A stretch of DNA of 64,000 nt. It comes from Diphasiastrum complanatum (Eukaryota > Streptophyta > Lycopodiopsida > Lycopodiales > Lycopodiaceae). The stretch covers positions 13,654,906 to 13,718,905 of the forward strand of contig CM055113.1 of assembly GCA_029204225.1 (NCBI GenBank), in the 5' to 3' direction. The notes under the pieces were generated by a model that did no database searches, was not told where the DNA came from, and saw only the letters and a list, made by a program, of their open reading frames with translations. Positions 48,323 through 60,517 of the stretch are shown here, in pieces. Positions within the stretch are counted from its first letter, which is position 1. Each line of letters starts with the position of its first letter. The position numbers and the translations under genes were made by a program.

Positions 48323-48803
48323 TGTTGTAAAGACCCTAAAGGATTTCCCCTAAGATGAGGATAGGAGAACACAATAAGAGAGACTATGAAGCCAAACCGC
48401 CCAACCAATCCTAGATCAAACTTGGATCTAGCCCCCAATCCATGCCGTATGAAGCAAGAGGAGAAGAGAGAAACTAGTGACCTAAACCCAATATGTCGAC
48501 GAGAGAATCCCTACCTTATTATATAGAGAGTAGAGTCCTATGCATGAAACCATGCAACCCCCATGCAGGTCAACTATAAATAGACCACACATCTTCAGGC
48601 AGTTCTCTTGCCTATATTTGTCACACAGACATGCAATACTCCATATGTTTCAATTAGACTGTCTGGGTCCTCTCAAGGTAATTAGTCACAAACAGGCCTC
48701 GACATGGAATTAAATCTCGGCGTGACCAATAATCTTGAATACTGGAGGGCCGATCTACCATATTAGGACTATTCCAAGTCCTTAACCGAATAGGGCCATA
48801 ACA
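48323..48803 (-). repeat. LTR of a gypsy-like element inserted in copia E
   Basis: 481 bp on the minus strand, TGTTATGGCC...TTTACAACA, with CTCTATATAATAAGG as TATA box (about 48512-48526). The purine tract TTTAAGGAGGGAAGAA abuts it at 48804-48819, so this is a 3' LTR and its element extends to higher coordinates. No second copy is found. Confidence 0.78.
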
Positions 48804-48819
48804 TTCTTCCCTCCTTAAA

Positions 48820-51770
48820 CTACTTCTATCCTTAGAAGCTCCTCAAGACAAGAAAGAATTACAAGAATAATTCTTTTAACTTTCAATATTAACCTAGGAA
48901 ATCATTATCCTTAGTTTGACTTTCATATCAAACAAGTACTCAGAGATAATCAATTTTTCAATTGGTAATCTCTGTTCTGGAGTATAACTCAAGTTTGAAA
49001 AAAATACTAAGCGATAAATGTCTCAACTAGGTTACACTCAACACAAGTTAGTAATATCACCTTCATGCAAAACACTTACGTGAACTAACTTAGTGTAATA
49101 TTACCCAACTCAGGAGACTAAAGTTAAAGAAATGATATAATAATTATAATTACAATATGAAATTGTTCACCACTTTGGCAGGTAATTTTGAAGCTTCCAA
49201 GTACAACTATCCTTAGAATCCAATTCTAAGATATGATAATTCATTCAACTAGAATCTCTAGGAGAATCATTCAGATATAGAATGATTAAAACTCAACTCT
49301 GAGTATCCCAGATACTCTTTTGAGTTAAATGCTCCTATTTCTAGCACCAAATACAAGAAAATAGCATTCATTCATCTTAATAGACTTGTTTGTCTCCTAT
49401 GATAACTCAAGATCCAATCAAACGAAGAACTGTACTCAAGCATCTGCAGACCACAAACTGTAGCAGAATATCATCCACTAGATAAATATAATGTCTCTGA
49501 GATCCATAGGTTCTCAATTAAAATACTGGAGTAGGGAGATTCCGAACACTGATATGAATTCTTACTCAAATAACAGATCAAGAATAATTCATAACACAAG
49601 AATCATTACCATTCCTTTGAATCCTCTGACAATAATTAAGTATCTATTTATGATTCGTCAATCATAAATATTTAAATTCATATGATTCGTCAATCATAAT
49701 TTTCTGGAATCCAAAACCATAATCATTTACAGGATACTGGAGTATATGTCCAACATAACTTAGGAGAATTAAGAATCATTCCAAAATCTTTTCACTAAGA
49801 AAATACTGGATTTTAGGAATATTCTTCGAATAGGATTTTTTAACTGAAATGCAAGATTCAAGTTCTATAACCATTGGTAATTGAACGCATACAAAATGAC
49901 AATCATCTTCAACTACAAAACTTTAAAGTACAATCTAGAATCAAATCTAGATAACCAAAGTCCTATTGAATATAAATTCAGTTATTATTGTTGGATTCAG
50001 TATGATTCATTATCCAATTGAGCGCTCTCTGGAATACAATCACTAATGAGTTGAGTCTATTTTTTAACTAAGATATACTCTATCCCAAGAATAATGTATA
50101 TCCAATGTACATAATTTTAATTGATGAACCAAAATGATTCACTAATCATGCGTCTTACAAGCAATATAAATCAAAACTATCATTTTTTGGTGAATCCACA
50201 TCACACTGATCGTTTTACCAAATAACTTCACCCAAGAGTAATCATCTACTCAAGTTAATTTCCAATGATTCAGAAATCTTAAATGTCTAGGTGCAGATCT
50301 TAATTATACCTGTATAACACCACATTTAGATCCATATCCAAATCATTTATTACAGGTTAAGTGCACCAGATAACCTTAGTAACTAGGAATACACAATAGA
50401 TTCATACAAGATTGATCGTGCACATATGTGAATAATCTCACTATGACCCAGTATATAAGCACATTCTTTATCTGGCAGATTCGTCCAGAACCCACATATG
50501 TTACTCACATATCTCATTGAGATCTTGTAACTCAGCTACACAAAATTTTCTATTTCTCATGAGTAAATAACATATCTGGGAAATCTTTGAGACTAATTCA
50601 ATCTCAATAGTTTTCCAATCCTACATACCTCTAATAACATAATTCCTTCCTCTCAATCAACCCCTCTTTGATCCTAGTACTCAAACTAAGATTAGATTGA
50701 TCCAATACAGAACTCTCAAACTTAAATTCTGATCAAACTTACTTCTATTCCAATCAAAATGAAATTGGTAACCTTTGACCTTTTATTGTACTACTTATAG
50801 ATAATGATTCAAATTCCAAACCTGTTCTAGTTCCAGATTGTCCACACAATCCCTAGAGAATTCCTCACATTCGAAAAGTTCCAATTAGGCATCTTACTCT
50901 GAATCTATCCGAAATTCCTTTCAGATCAAATCTCATTTCTATACCACAACTAGTTCTCTTTCGAAAACTATGCAACCCACAGATTCCCAAATAGAATTTT
51001 ATCCCACCACTTCACCCTTTCTTTTAAAGAAATTATAAATCTCAATAAAAGTTACCTGGAAAGATGATATATGAAAATATCTAAATCCAAGAAAATTCAG
51101 TAATAAGTGCTTCCACAAAAAGATTCACTCTATTACAAATAGGACTTTTCCTTCAAATATTTTCAACCTGAGTGACAGAACTATTATTTTCCTGAAATCC
51201 ATTTATGCAACAGAGATATCCAAGGTTTAAGACATTGAACCACTTTGACTTTAGAATTTATCTGACTTTCAAGTTTATTCACACAAGTACGTAATTTATA
51301 TGACATAATAGTCTTTAGAAAAATAACTTCATGCTGAAAAGAATCATATAAACGAGTCTGATGTCTTATATTCGAGAAATTACTAAACAATAAAGGATTA
51401 ATTAAGAAAGAGAGAAATAGATTTGAGGGCCTCTGATTTTGTAAATAATGAGATACCAAATTGGGATCTAGATTAAACCTCAAAATTTTTCAAAATACCC
51501 CACATTTGATCAAATAGTTTTATTTTTTCCATATCACGACTAGGTACTAAAATACACCATTGATCATCAGATCTTTACAGTCCTAGAATTCTCTTTCCAA
51601 AATTACTGATGTCCCATACCATCAGCTTTTCTTTCCAGAAAATCCTTAATCGTCTTATCTGATATTCTAGAGATCCGTTGATCATCTAGTTGTCCTATAA
51701 TCACTATAGGATATATCTCTTGCTCCCAACACTGGAGAATCAATTTATTTGGATGACTTGCACAACTACA
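48820..51770. other. AT-rich interior behind the gypsy-like LTR
   Basis: About 2.9 kb with no pol motif. The best ORF (51184-51483, minus, 99 codons, starting MRFNLDPNLVSHYLQNQR) is not recognised. GATTCGTCAATCATAA-like and ATTCNAGAATC-like words recur. It could be the interior of a non-autonomous element or an unrelated insertion. Confidence 0.4.
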
Positions 51771-51774
51771 CATA

Positions 51775-52290
51775 TGTGTGTTTTGCCACGCAATGCTGCC
51801 ACGCGAACCCGATACTTAGCTTAAATTTTGATATTTTTCTTATGCGTGGCACTGTCACGCATGGCACATTCACGTCAAAACTTTTCCGAGGACCCTGCCG
51901 GTGAAATCCAGGCTGGAGGTGAGGTCCGGCAAAAAAAATTCACTGCCACGCAAATTTTTTTTAACACAAAACTTAAAATATGAGTGCCAAAATACGTTGA
52001 CGTGGCACAGCCACACGTGGAAGTGCCACGTACGGTTGTTATTTAACCAATTGTCATCAGACATGATTCTTTTGGGATTTGCCACGCGTGGCAGTGCCAC
52101 GCATGACAAATCTCCAAAGAAAATTCCAGAGCGATGGCTTTTTTTATTGCCACGCGTGACAAAATTTGTCAAAAAATTTGCCACGTGTGGCAAAATTTGC
52201 CACACGTGACAATATCAAAACACAATATTTTAAAAAAAAATTGTTTTGGAAATTTACCATGTGTGGCAATGCCACACATGGCAAAATTAG
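51775..52290. repeat. Array of TGCCACGCGTGGCA-type palindromes
   Basis: GCCACG(C/T)(G/A) and its complement occur over a dozen times, many paired: TGCCACGCGTGGCA (52080-52093, exact), TTGCCACGTGTGGCAAA/TTTGCCACACGTGACAA (52178-52212, 17-bp arms, one mismatch), TTACCATGTGTGGCA/TGCCACACATGGCAA (52254-52284, one mismatch). It lies about 0.7 kb beyond the 3' end of the CACTA transposase. CACTA transposons carry many short direct and inverted motifs bound by their own protein near each end, so this is a plausible subterminal repeat region. No CACTA terminus was found. Confidence 0.8.
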
Positions 52291-53014
52291 TTTGTTCTAA
52301 AAAAAAAATTATAACTATTATGAATACTATGTTAATAAACAACAACTTTATGATTAATTTAAAAGCAAATAAGATTTTTTTTAGATTTTGAATAAGTGTA
52401 TACTTATAATAAAATGTGAACTGAAAATCAAGTGATGATTATGTCAAATTATTATGCTCTAACGAATTGAAGTTATTATCAGTTGAATATTACATGCTAT
52501 CTTATGTATTTATGGACATTATGATGTGTTTCTATATTGAGAAAATTCTATAATCAAAATTTGACAGTAATTTCAATATGGTATTAATGAGTAAAAATAT
52601 AAGCGTGAGCTTAATATGCATTTGAAAGGATGCTAAGTACCTTACAATTGAGAGCCATGTGGTAGCTTGTTAAGCTAATTTGTTGATAAAAAAATTGCAA
52701 TGTTATGCACCTTTGTGTGTTTGCAAAGATCAATGAATAGTCAAACAATATTGTGGCAAAGTGTATTATTATCTCAAAGAAGGTGCTTTTTAATTATAAT
52801 ATATAAATAATCAACACATATATCTCTTAATTAGTTCACACATCTATTGATATTCTTAATTTTTTTTTTAATTCTAAGTGATTGTGAGATGCGTTTGAAA
52901 TGAAACTTCAGAAATGCAACATCGTAGAAAAATATAATAATTTTAATTTGAAAACAATATATATTGACCACAATAGATCATTTTATGACAAAATTATTTG
53001 TGCCATTACAAATT
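52291..53014. other. AT-rich non-coding DNA
   Basis: No ORF of interest; would be the 3' untranslated part of the CACTA element. Confidence 0.45.
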
Positions 53015-55775
53015 TTATTCATCATCGCAAGATTCAAATTCATCAGCCAATACATCTTGCAACTCATCTCCTCTAAGATGATTTTCATCATCACTATCGA
53101 AATCAAAACCTCTCTCAATATTGTCCTCATGCAAAGAATCATTGTTGTCCTCTTCATCATCTAAGTCGTCGGAATCATGAGAATCATTTCTTGGGTTTTC
53201 AATAATTATAAAACTCGAAGATATATGTACATCTTCATTAGATATACTTGTGTTGTCCAAATTTAGATCTTCCATTTCATTTTCAACATATGCATTTTCG
53301 AATACATGTCTTGAGCGTGGCTTAATTTGAACAACATACCACCAATCTTTGTTTAGTCGATCTGTTTGAAAAAATACCTGCACATTTAGCAATGTTAGGA
53401 TTAGATATTTGTTATGATCACATTTTAATTCACAATAAATAGATGTAATGAAAAAGTATTGTAAATGATTAATATAACATTGATCACAATGGACAAAAAG
53501 AAAAAATGTAAAATTCATGCACACTTAAAAAAAAAACACGCAATTTCATAAGATATCGATGTAAACAAAAAAATTTATGTACCTGACAATGGATGCTAAT
53601 TTGTAGATGGCATCACGAAGTTGATCAGTTAGACAACCACGAATGCACATTGGAAATATGTACTCGACCATCTTCAACCAATCATGAGAATTTAGACCAT
53701 GGAGTTTTCCTTCAACCGTGAATGATGTTCGTAGGGAATGAGCAAAACCTATTGGTGTTCTCATCTCGCAAATGACTGACTGTACATACTTATACTCTTC
53801 TTTTGTAAGAATCCAAGGGGCTCTTGGAATACTATAGGTATTTCCATCAGTACATAATTTTGGCCACTAGTCTTTTTTTTGTTTTTGATTCTTGTAGATC
53901 ATGCTTGGCAGAAATACTGTCTTTGTCGCCCACCAAGTATTTCCATATTGATTCACCCACATTTTTTAATATGTGCATAGGATCAAGCAAATTATTGATC
54001 AAAAGGTTATTCCAATATGGTAAACTATGAAAGATGGATAGTCTTTTCATACCATTGATTGGCTTAGTCTTGGATTCAATCCAAAGTTTGTGCCAATCTG
54101 CCACAGACATTCTCTTTGGAGGCATTCTTGTTTCTGATCTTCTTCCAAAGCCTCTTCTATGAGCATTTCTAAATGGATGATTTTCATCATGCAAGTACTT
54201 GCGATGATGTTCATACACAACTTTGTTTAAATGACGTGAGTGTCGAGCATCAATATTTGGTCCACAAATGAGAAACACGTGATATCCAAAAGTTGTAAAA
54301 CCTAAAAGAATCAAATCCAATTCGTGTTATAAATAGAATTCTTTTAAAGAATAAATATTGCATGCATAAGAAATAAATATACAAAAATTACAAGTGATTT
54401 CATTTTATAGTCACCTGAACAATCGCCCAATCTTGGATAGTCATGCATAGCCCACATTAAAATCGCACGCAACAAAAATGTATTGTCTTGAAGTGGACGT
54501 GAGATGTCATATGCTTGGACTCCCTTCCATAGTAGTTCTAGTTCTTCAATCAATGGTGCAAAGTAGATATCCATAATTTTTACTTTATGTTTTCTAGGAA
54601 GTAGAAGTGCTAGCATGAGATGTCCTTTTTTAATGCTTAGCCAAAGTGGAATGCTATAGTTGACCAACACCACTGGCCAAGTAGACCACGTGCTTGACAT
54701 TTTTCCAAAGGGGTTAACCCCGTCTGTTGCAAGTCCAAATCTTATATTTCTTGTTTCACTTGCAAAACATGGATATTCTTTGTCAATGTGTTTCCATGCA
54801 GGAGAGTTTGAGGGTACTCTCATGATCTCATCCGAAGAACGATGACTACCATGCCAATTCACAAGTTCTGCAAGAGACTTGCAATGAAACAATCGTTGCA
54901 ATTGTGGGATTATTGGAAAGTGTCATAACACCTTGCATGGGATAGTGGTCCCTTGTAAGTCATCTCGATATCGAGGAGTATCGCATATAGGACAACCTTT
55001 TAACCCTTGATACTCACCACGATATAAGATGCAATCTTTTGGACAAGCATGATGCAATGTATAGTCCATTCCCATTGCACTCAACATTTTTCGTGCCTCA
55101 CCTCTTGTCTCTAACATAGTGTTTCCTTCTGGGAGTAGTTTGCACAATAACCTATACATAATGAAATGAATTTTCATAATATAAAATAAAAGATTATCTA
55201 GCCAACTAAAACATTTGACTTGAACAACACATCTATTAAATTCTTTAAAAAAAATCTCAATCTTATTTATTCAAATAAGGATGTAACACTTGTATCACTC
55301 CATTTATATTTTGCTTGGAGGTTCAATATAAGCAACGAAGCGGCCAAACGAGATGTCTTTGCTCCAAGATATAATGGTGTGTTTGATTCTTCTCTCAATT
55401 TTTTTCCTCGGCACTAATAAATGATTCACTATCATGTTCAGTGCGTTGTTCCATATTATGATGCTCATAGATGTTATTTATCAAGTTGTTCATGATTTCA
55501 ACTTCATCTTGAATGCAAAAATCATTTTCAGCACTTGATCTTGATTTTGAAGAAGAAGAAGAAGAAGATCGAGGCTAATTTGCCTTGGCACGTTGTTGTT
55601 CATCTATTTTCATCATGGCTCTCAATCCCATATGCTCACAATGTGATAGTTGATTTATGTGCGGCCCATCGTATGCCAATTTTGTTTTGGATATGGAGTG
55701 ACTGTTGTCATCGTCACTAGAGCTAAATGACAATTCATAGTCCTTCAAACATGGGAAACAAATTAACATATTCAT
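53015..55775 (-). pseudogene. CACTA (En/Spm) TNP2-type transposase
   Basis: Minus-strand exons. 55775-55177: a poorly conserved N-terminus. 55177-54415: the tnp2 core, with CPKDCILYRGEYQGLKGCPIC, LAELVNWHGSHRSSDEI, RFGLATDGVNPFGKM, KIMDIYFAPLIEEL and AILMWAMHDYPRLGDCSG; one TGA near 54928 falls in KVL-HFPIIP, where relatives have Arg. A clean 113-bp GT-AG intron (54414-54302) follows. 54301-53847: LLDPMHILKNVGESIWKYL. 53860-53546: in another frame, ILTKEEYKYV and HGLNSHDWLKMVEYIFP (DUF4218 start). 53377-53015: VFFQTDRLNKDWWYVV, a DUF4216-like acidic C-terminus after a TGCAG acceptor. About 300 residues of DUF4218 and beyond are missing. It would cut and paste the element in the nucleus; the stop, the frameshift and the loss make it inactive. 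Confidence 0.88.
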
Positions 55776-56759
55776 CAGTTAACATATAAGATTGTCATTC
55801 ATGAAAATTAAAACTAAAATTAAGACATGCAAATCAAACACCATATCTTAAATTAAGGCACGCAATATGAAATATAAAAAAAACAATTAATTCACATTCA
55901 ACATAACTAAATAGATAAAATGTATTCTGATATTCACAAGGTACATGTTTGAGTTTGGCTCAAAGCCTTTTGTACACATCTTGGAAGAGGGAGATTGAAG
56001 CTATATTTGATGAATAGCTCTTCAGCACATTTAATGGGCCTTATCACACATACCATTACATATGTACCGTTTGAGTTCCTAGAAAAGTATTCTTCATTTC
56101 CATTGGTGCATTCCTCGAAATCACAGTTAGTTAATGAAGGGTGCCCAATGGAACTATTTATATATGCAGCAATATTGCCATATTTTTTTGGACGCCCATC
56201 AATGTACATACGATGTGATTTCAAAACATTCTCTCCTTGCACACGTCGCTCTTCCAAAGAACAAGCATTGGCGTTCAAGCCATAAACCTGCATTTTCCAT
56301 TGGTGACGACATAGAGAATGCCAATCACCCCAATTTTATTGAGGTCCTGCATAAGGCATTAATGTGACAACACTATTCAAGAGGGCATCAATGCTAGTCA
56401 AAGAAAATAAATCCAATCCCGCATTAGGAAAGTGCTCACTTGGCTTGATTATGTACATATGACCCCAATATGAAAATGATGTTCCACATAATGGTGGTGG
56501 TACTCTATCAGGCCAACATGAATATTTCTTTCTATCAAAGGGCTTAACCAATACTTCTAGGTAGAGAGGAAGGGGAGACTCAGTCAATGAATTTAAAACA
56601 TTCTTGGATAAGTCAACAGTACGTATATTTGGTTGTTCATTTTCAAATCTTGTCAAATTGCGTCCAAGTCGTGTTCTTTTTTTTAATGGAGTAAATCTAG
56701 ATGGGATAGGAAAAAGAGGAGATTCTACACAAGGTATGTGAGGTGATGTGGGATGGATA

Positions 56760-56957
56760 GAATCGATGTGAGGTGTCATGAGATAGATAGAATCGATGTG
56801 TGGTGACATCGTGGAATGAATAGAATCCATAGTAGAATTTGCGTGAGGTGTTGTGAGATGGTTAGAATCCATGTGAGGTGTCGTGGGATGAATAGAATCT
56901 ATGTGTGGTGATATCGTGGGATGAATAGATTCCATGGAAAGATCTATGTGAGGTGTG
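56760..56957 (-). repeat. In-frame coding minisatellite in the SET-like ORF
   Basis: On the plus strand GAATC(G/C/T)ATG or variants start at 56760, 56790, 56823, 56865, 56895 and 56928: spacings 30, 33, 42, 30, 33, all multiples of three. The unit encodes (T/S)PHIDSIHPT-like peptide repeats on the minus strand. Confidence 0.85.
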
Positions 56958-58183
56958 TGTTGTAAAGCTATCTTCATAAGCTTTACTTCCGGCGCCACTG
57001 GCGCCAGCAGCGCCCCTGCTGCTCCCGGCGCCAACCGTGCCGGCGCCACTCCCGGCGCCACTGTGACTAGAATTCAGCCGGCGCCAAGTTCCTGTGGCTG
57101 AAAATCTTTGATCGGTTCTAGCGAAGTCCAGAGAGCTCAGATCGATGTGCAATCACCTCACACGATCTAGGCATGATTAAAGGAAGCCTGGGGATCAATA
57201 AAATATAGAGAGAGAAAATGACTTTCTAGAAAGAGAAAATCCTAGAGAGAGAAAAATGTGGTTTACCAGCTTGGGTAGAGTGCTTGGTATGAGGGGGGGT
57301 GCCGAATCCCACCAATACTATATGGGAGTGCGGGTTGCGACTCAGGACGAGCTCCAACCAAGTCTCAGTCTCCCTTGCTGGAATGTTGTCATGGCTCTCG
57401 CCTTGGCATGCTAGCGCCCCAAAGACTAGGGTTGGTCACACACTTGAAATGTAACCTTCTCAGATTTATCAATAAAGTGGGATTTTTCTCAAACTGACTC
57501 TGATTACCTTCTGGGTTTCAGTGTTCGGTAAAAGCGCCAGTTGTAAAGCCGCTTCAAAATTTTTAAGTTGGCACATAGCTGAGGGTCGTATCCCGGAACG
57601 CCAGCGGTATGCCGTCGGGACAATTCGGTCCGTGGTGCCAACGGTATGCTGTCGGGACCATTTGGTCCAGGAACTGGTTGTCTCCATATCTGTCGCGGCT
57701 TGTGGTTCTGAGTGTTCCTTGCATGAACGTGAATGGGTTTAGCTCTTGGGGAACGGGCTCTAACCTGTCGGCTAAGTTGGATGGCTTGCTTGGGTGGAAG
57801 TTATCTGTTTATGGCTGTCCAGTCTGGCGTGGCGCCAGGCTGGCTTCAAGCGCTCGTGACAAAGCTTTCAGTTGGTTAAGTCTGATGTAAGTCAGACCGC
57901 TTGCTTGAAATGGATGTTACTCGTTTGTAATGAAGCTTCGAGTTGGTTAAGTTTGATGTATGTCGGGCGGCTTGCTTGGAGGGAAGTCACCCACATCGGG
58001 ACCCCCGATCTGACATGGCGCCAGGTTGGATCTCAATGTTGGTTTTCAGAACTTCAAGTTGGTTAAGTTTGATTGTTGTTGGCGAGTTGGCTGCTTGTAT
58101 GTCAAGTGGGTTTGGATGGCAAGAGTTGAAGGCTGGGAAGCTAAGTCATGGTTCCCGGCTCCCTTTGGGATGCCTGCGCTACA
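56958..58183 (+). repeat. 5' LTR of the LARD
   Basis: 1,226 bp. Near its start (57000-57085) six GGCGCC palindromes lie within about 95 bp. ORFs here (for example 57609-57890) are not recognised as proteins and recur in the 3' LTR. Confidence 0.93.
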
Positions 58184-58185
58184 TG

Positions 58186-58198
58186 TGGTATCAGAGCC
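58186..58198 (+). other. Primer binding site, LARD
   Basis: TGGTATCAGAGCC two bases after the LTR end; tRNA-Met primer. Confidence 0.93.
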
Positions 58199-58269
58199 GA
58201 CTGGCCGGTCAGCTATGCAGATCTCACGAAAATGGCCATGGTTTGGAGTTCATAAAGACAACTGTTGTG

Positions 58270-58665
58270 CAAGTTGCTGCCCACAGTGTAAGCACGGGTG
58301 CGTCCACGGTCGGGGTGGTCGACAGAACGGGGGACTTAGTGAGTCAAGGTGCTGCCCTTGAGGTGTAAGCACGGTCAGTTCTCACGGTTCGGGCCTGGCG
58401 CTGTCTGCACATAGGACAGATGAGACAGTGTGCTGCCATTAGGTTGGTGTAAGCACAGTCTGTGCCTTGTGGGGTGCGGAGCGACATATTCAAACTGTAC
58501 GGGTTAACCATTGATACAAAGATGCTGTTCGAATTCGGGTGCAAAGCATGGGTGGTTAGCTGCTGGTGCGGAATAGCTGCCAATTGTTTAACTATAAGGG
58601 CTATTGACCAAAAAGTGGTGGAGCGTGACTGAGGCAATGTGCTGCTTAATGGTGAAAGCACAAAG
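58270..58665 (+). repeat. Repeated small hairpins in the LARD leader
   Basis: GTGCTGC...(G/A)(T/A)AAGCAC occurs four times (TGCT/AGCA pairs at about 58275-58294, 58349-58372, 58430-58456, 58639-58661). In the last three, GTGCT pairs with AGCAC across 13-17 nt; the first keeps TGCT/AGCA. Loop sequences vary while the stems are kept. Confidence 0.7.
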
Positions 58666-60503
58666 AGTTGGAGGGGTGTCCTATGTGGGCTGATTCTGTG
58701 ATCGATTTGTATGGGCGCGACCAAGGAAAGGTCCGTTGGCAGGACCATCTCAACGGGGGACCTTGTCTTTGTTACCTGTTAGTAAACCTGCCTGAGTGTC
58801 TTAATTGTATGTATTCCTGGTGAGTCTTAGTACTCGTGCTTTGTCTGGTTTTCATGATTGCTTGTGATACAAGGAGCTGATGGCTCGAGAAGGAACTTTT
58901 CTTGTGAAGGCTGATACCATCAAACAAAGAGGACTACAGAATCTATGGAGTAGATTTGCAGTTCAGGTACTCACACATGAACGACAACGAAACGACTCAA
59001 TGTTTGCAAAGGATGGATGGTTAGCCTGTTTCTTGGATTAGTTTCATTTGTGACAATGCCCATTGGACGCAAGCAGGAAGTCAAAAGTTGGAAAGGGCAA
59101 TTTTAGGGGAGATCTTTTATGGAGCAGTTGGTCTTCATTTTGGGATGGCCTCCTTCGGAGCTGAAACTCACTAAGCATGGGTGATATCCAGTATCAGTTG
59201 GGTTTTTCCTCAAAGGGGAAAGACTAGGATCCTCTTCAGAGATTGGCAACAAGTTGGATCGAGCCATAATCCTAGTAGATGGGAAGCAAAGTGTTGGAAA
59301 GGCTTTTTGTCCGAAGAACTCTACTCTAAGTCCGATCAGCTGATTTTATAAGTGGAGGGGGAACTATCACACACACCTCTCTCTTGGGGCAAATTTTGAA
59401 TGAAAGTTGATCAAAACGGGGGCAAATTCAAGGTGACCTAGCCATACTCACACGAGGAGACTGACGAACTTTGGACCTAATAAGTTGACAAGTTTTTGTT
59501 GTGGAAAAGAAAGCTTGTTATAGGCTTTCTCTGGACCAGCAATGATGAGAAAACATATGAGTACGCTGGCTTGTGTTACGTGTAAGGCAGCTGATCAATG
59601 AAGGAACTATGAAAGTTGAGTCTTGCATGAGAGACTTGGTATTTCAAATGGACGCTAAGGGACAATTCGCGTTGAGATTGGACTAGTGCAAACGCTGGGT
59701 GCATGTGTCTGATTCAAAGAGAGCTACTTGAAGCCAAGCTCGATGTACACTTCTTGTTTTGACTGTGAGGCAACTGACCAGTGATGGAATTGTGAAAGTC
59801 AAGTTTTGCGCGACGAACATGGTGTTTCAAACAAACGTGAAGAGATAGTTCATATGCAGATCAAACTGGTGCGACCCTTTGGCTTTCCACGAGGTCAATG
59901 GTTACATTTGGGCTGATTCAAAGAGCTACTTCAAGCTAAGTGAGAGGTGCATTGCGGAGTACTCAATCTTTGCTAAAGAGCCAAGATGGAAAAGTATCAA
60001 GATCAGGCTGGGACAAGGAGAGAAATCAAGGTGCAGAAGCAACAAGGCACGGAGTGGACCATAAAGTGGGCAATCAAACGATAAATCCTTTGGCTCATAG
60101 AGCCTTGATACCTGTGCGGAACTGATCAAATCTGGAGCTCAGGGAGCTCAACACAAAGTGCGTCAAGGACAAATCAGGAGCTCAAAGGAGTTCCAAAGTC
60201 AAAAGTCAGAAGTGACATGGACGAACATTTCAAAGAAAGGCCTCTATCACCAGTTGATAAGGTTCTTGGGTTTTACGAAAGCGATATCAAATCTACGCTT
60301 TTCCCAGACAAAGAGATATTTTCAAGCTATATAATTTTTCAGTACATAGAGCCGAGCCTCCGTCTTGTGGTGTGCCAGCTTCAATGTTAATAAAAAGTGG
60401 CCAGTAAATTGAGTACTGTGCCAAGTAGCCTAAATGTATAGTTATTTTAATTGGGAGACACATTTACTTTAATCTGACATCTGATGAGGACATCAGATTT
60501 TAT
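58666..60503. other. LARD interior, non-coding
   Basis: No recognised protein. CAACTGACCAGTGATGGAA-like and CAGCTGATCAATGAAGGAA-like segments (59769 and 59588) suggest internal duplication. CATCTGATG/CATCAGAT at 60477-60497 forms a small stem just before the purine tract. Confidence 0.5.
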
Positions 60504-60517
60504 AAAGGTGGGGTGGA
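60504..60517 (+). other. Polypurine tract, LARD
   Basis: AAAGGTGGGGTGGA immediately before the 3' LTR. Confidence 0.85.

Noticed and set aside
52978-53160. Overlapping ORFs on both strands at the CACTA C-terminus
   Set aside because: The plus-strand 66-codon ORF and the minus-strand 60-codon ORF are shadows of the acidic DUF4216-like exon in another minus frame.
57469-58748. Several 60-140-codon ORFs in the LARD (57.5-58.7 and 61.0-61.8 kb)
   Set aside because: Most lie in LTR sequence and recur in both LTRs in altered frames; none has a gag, pol or other domain.
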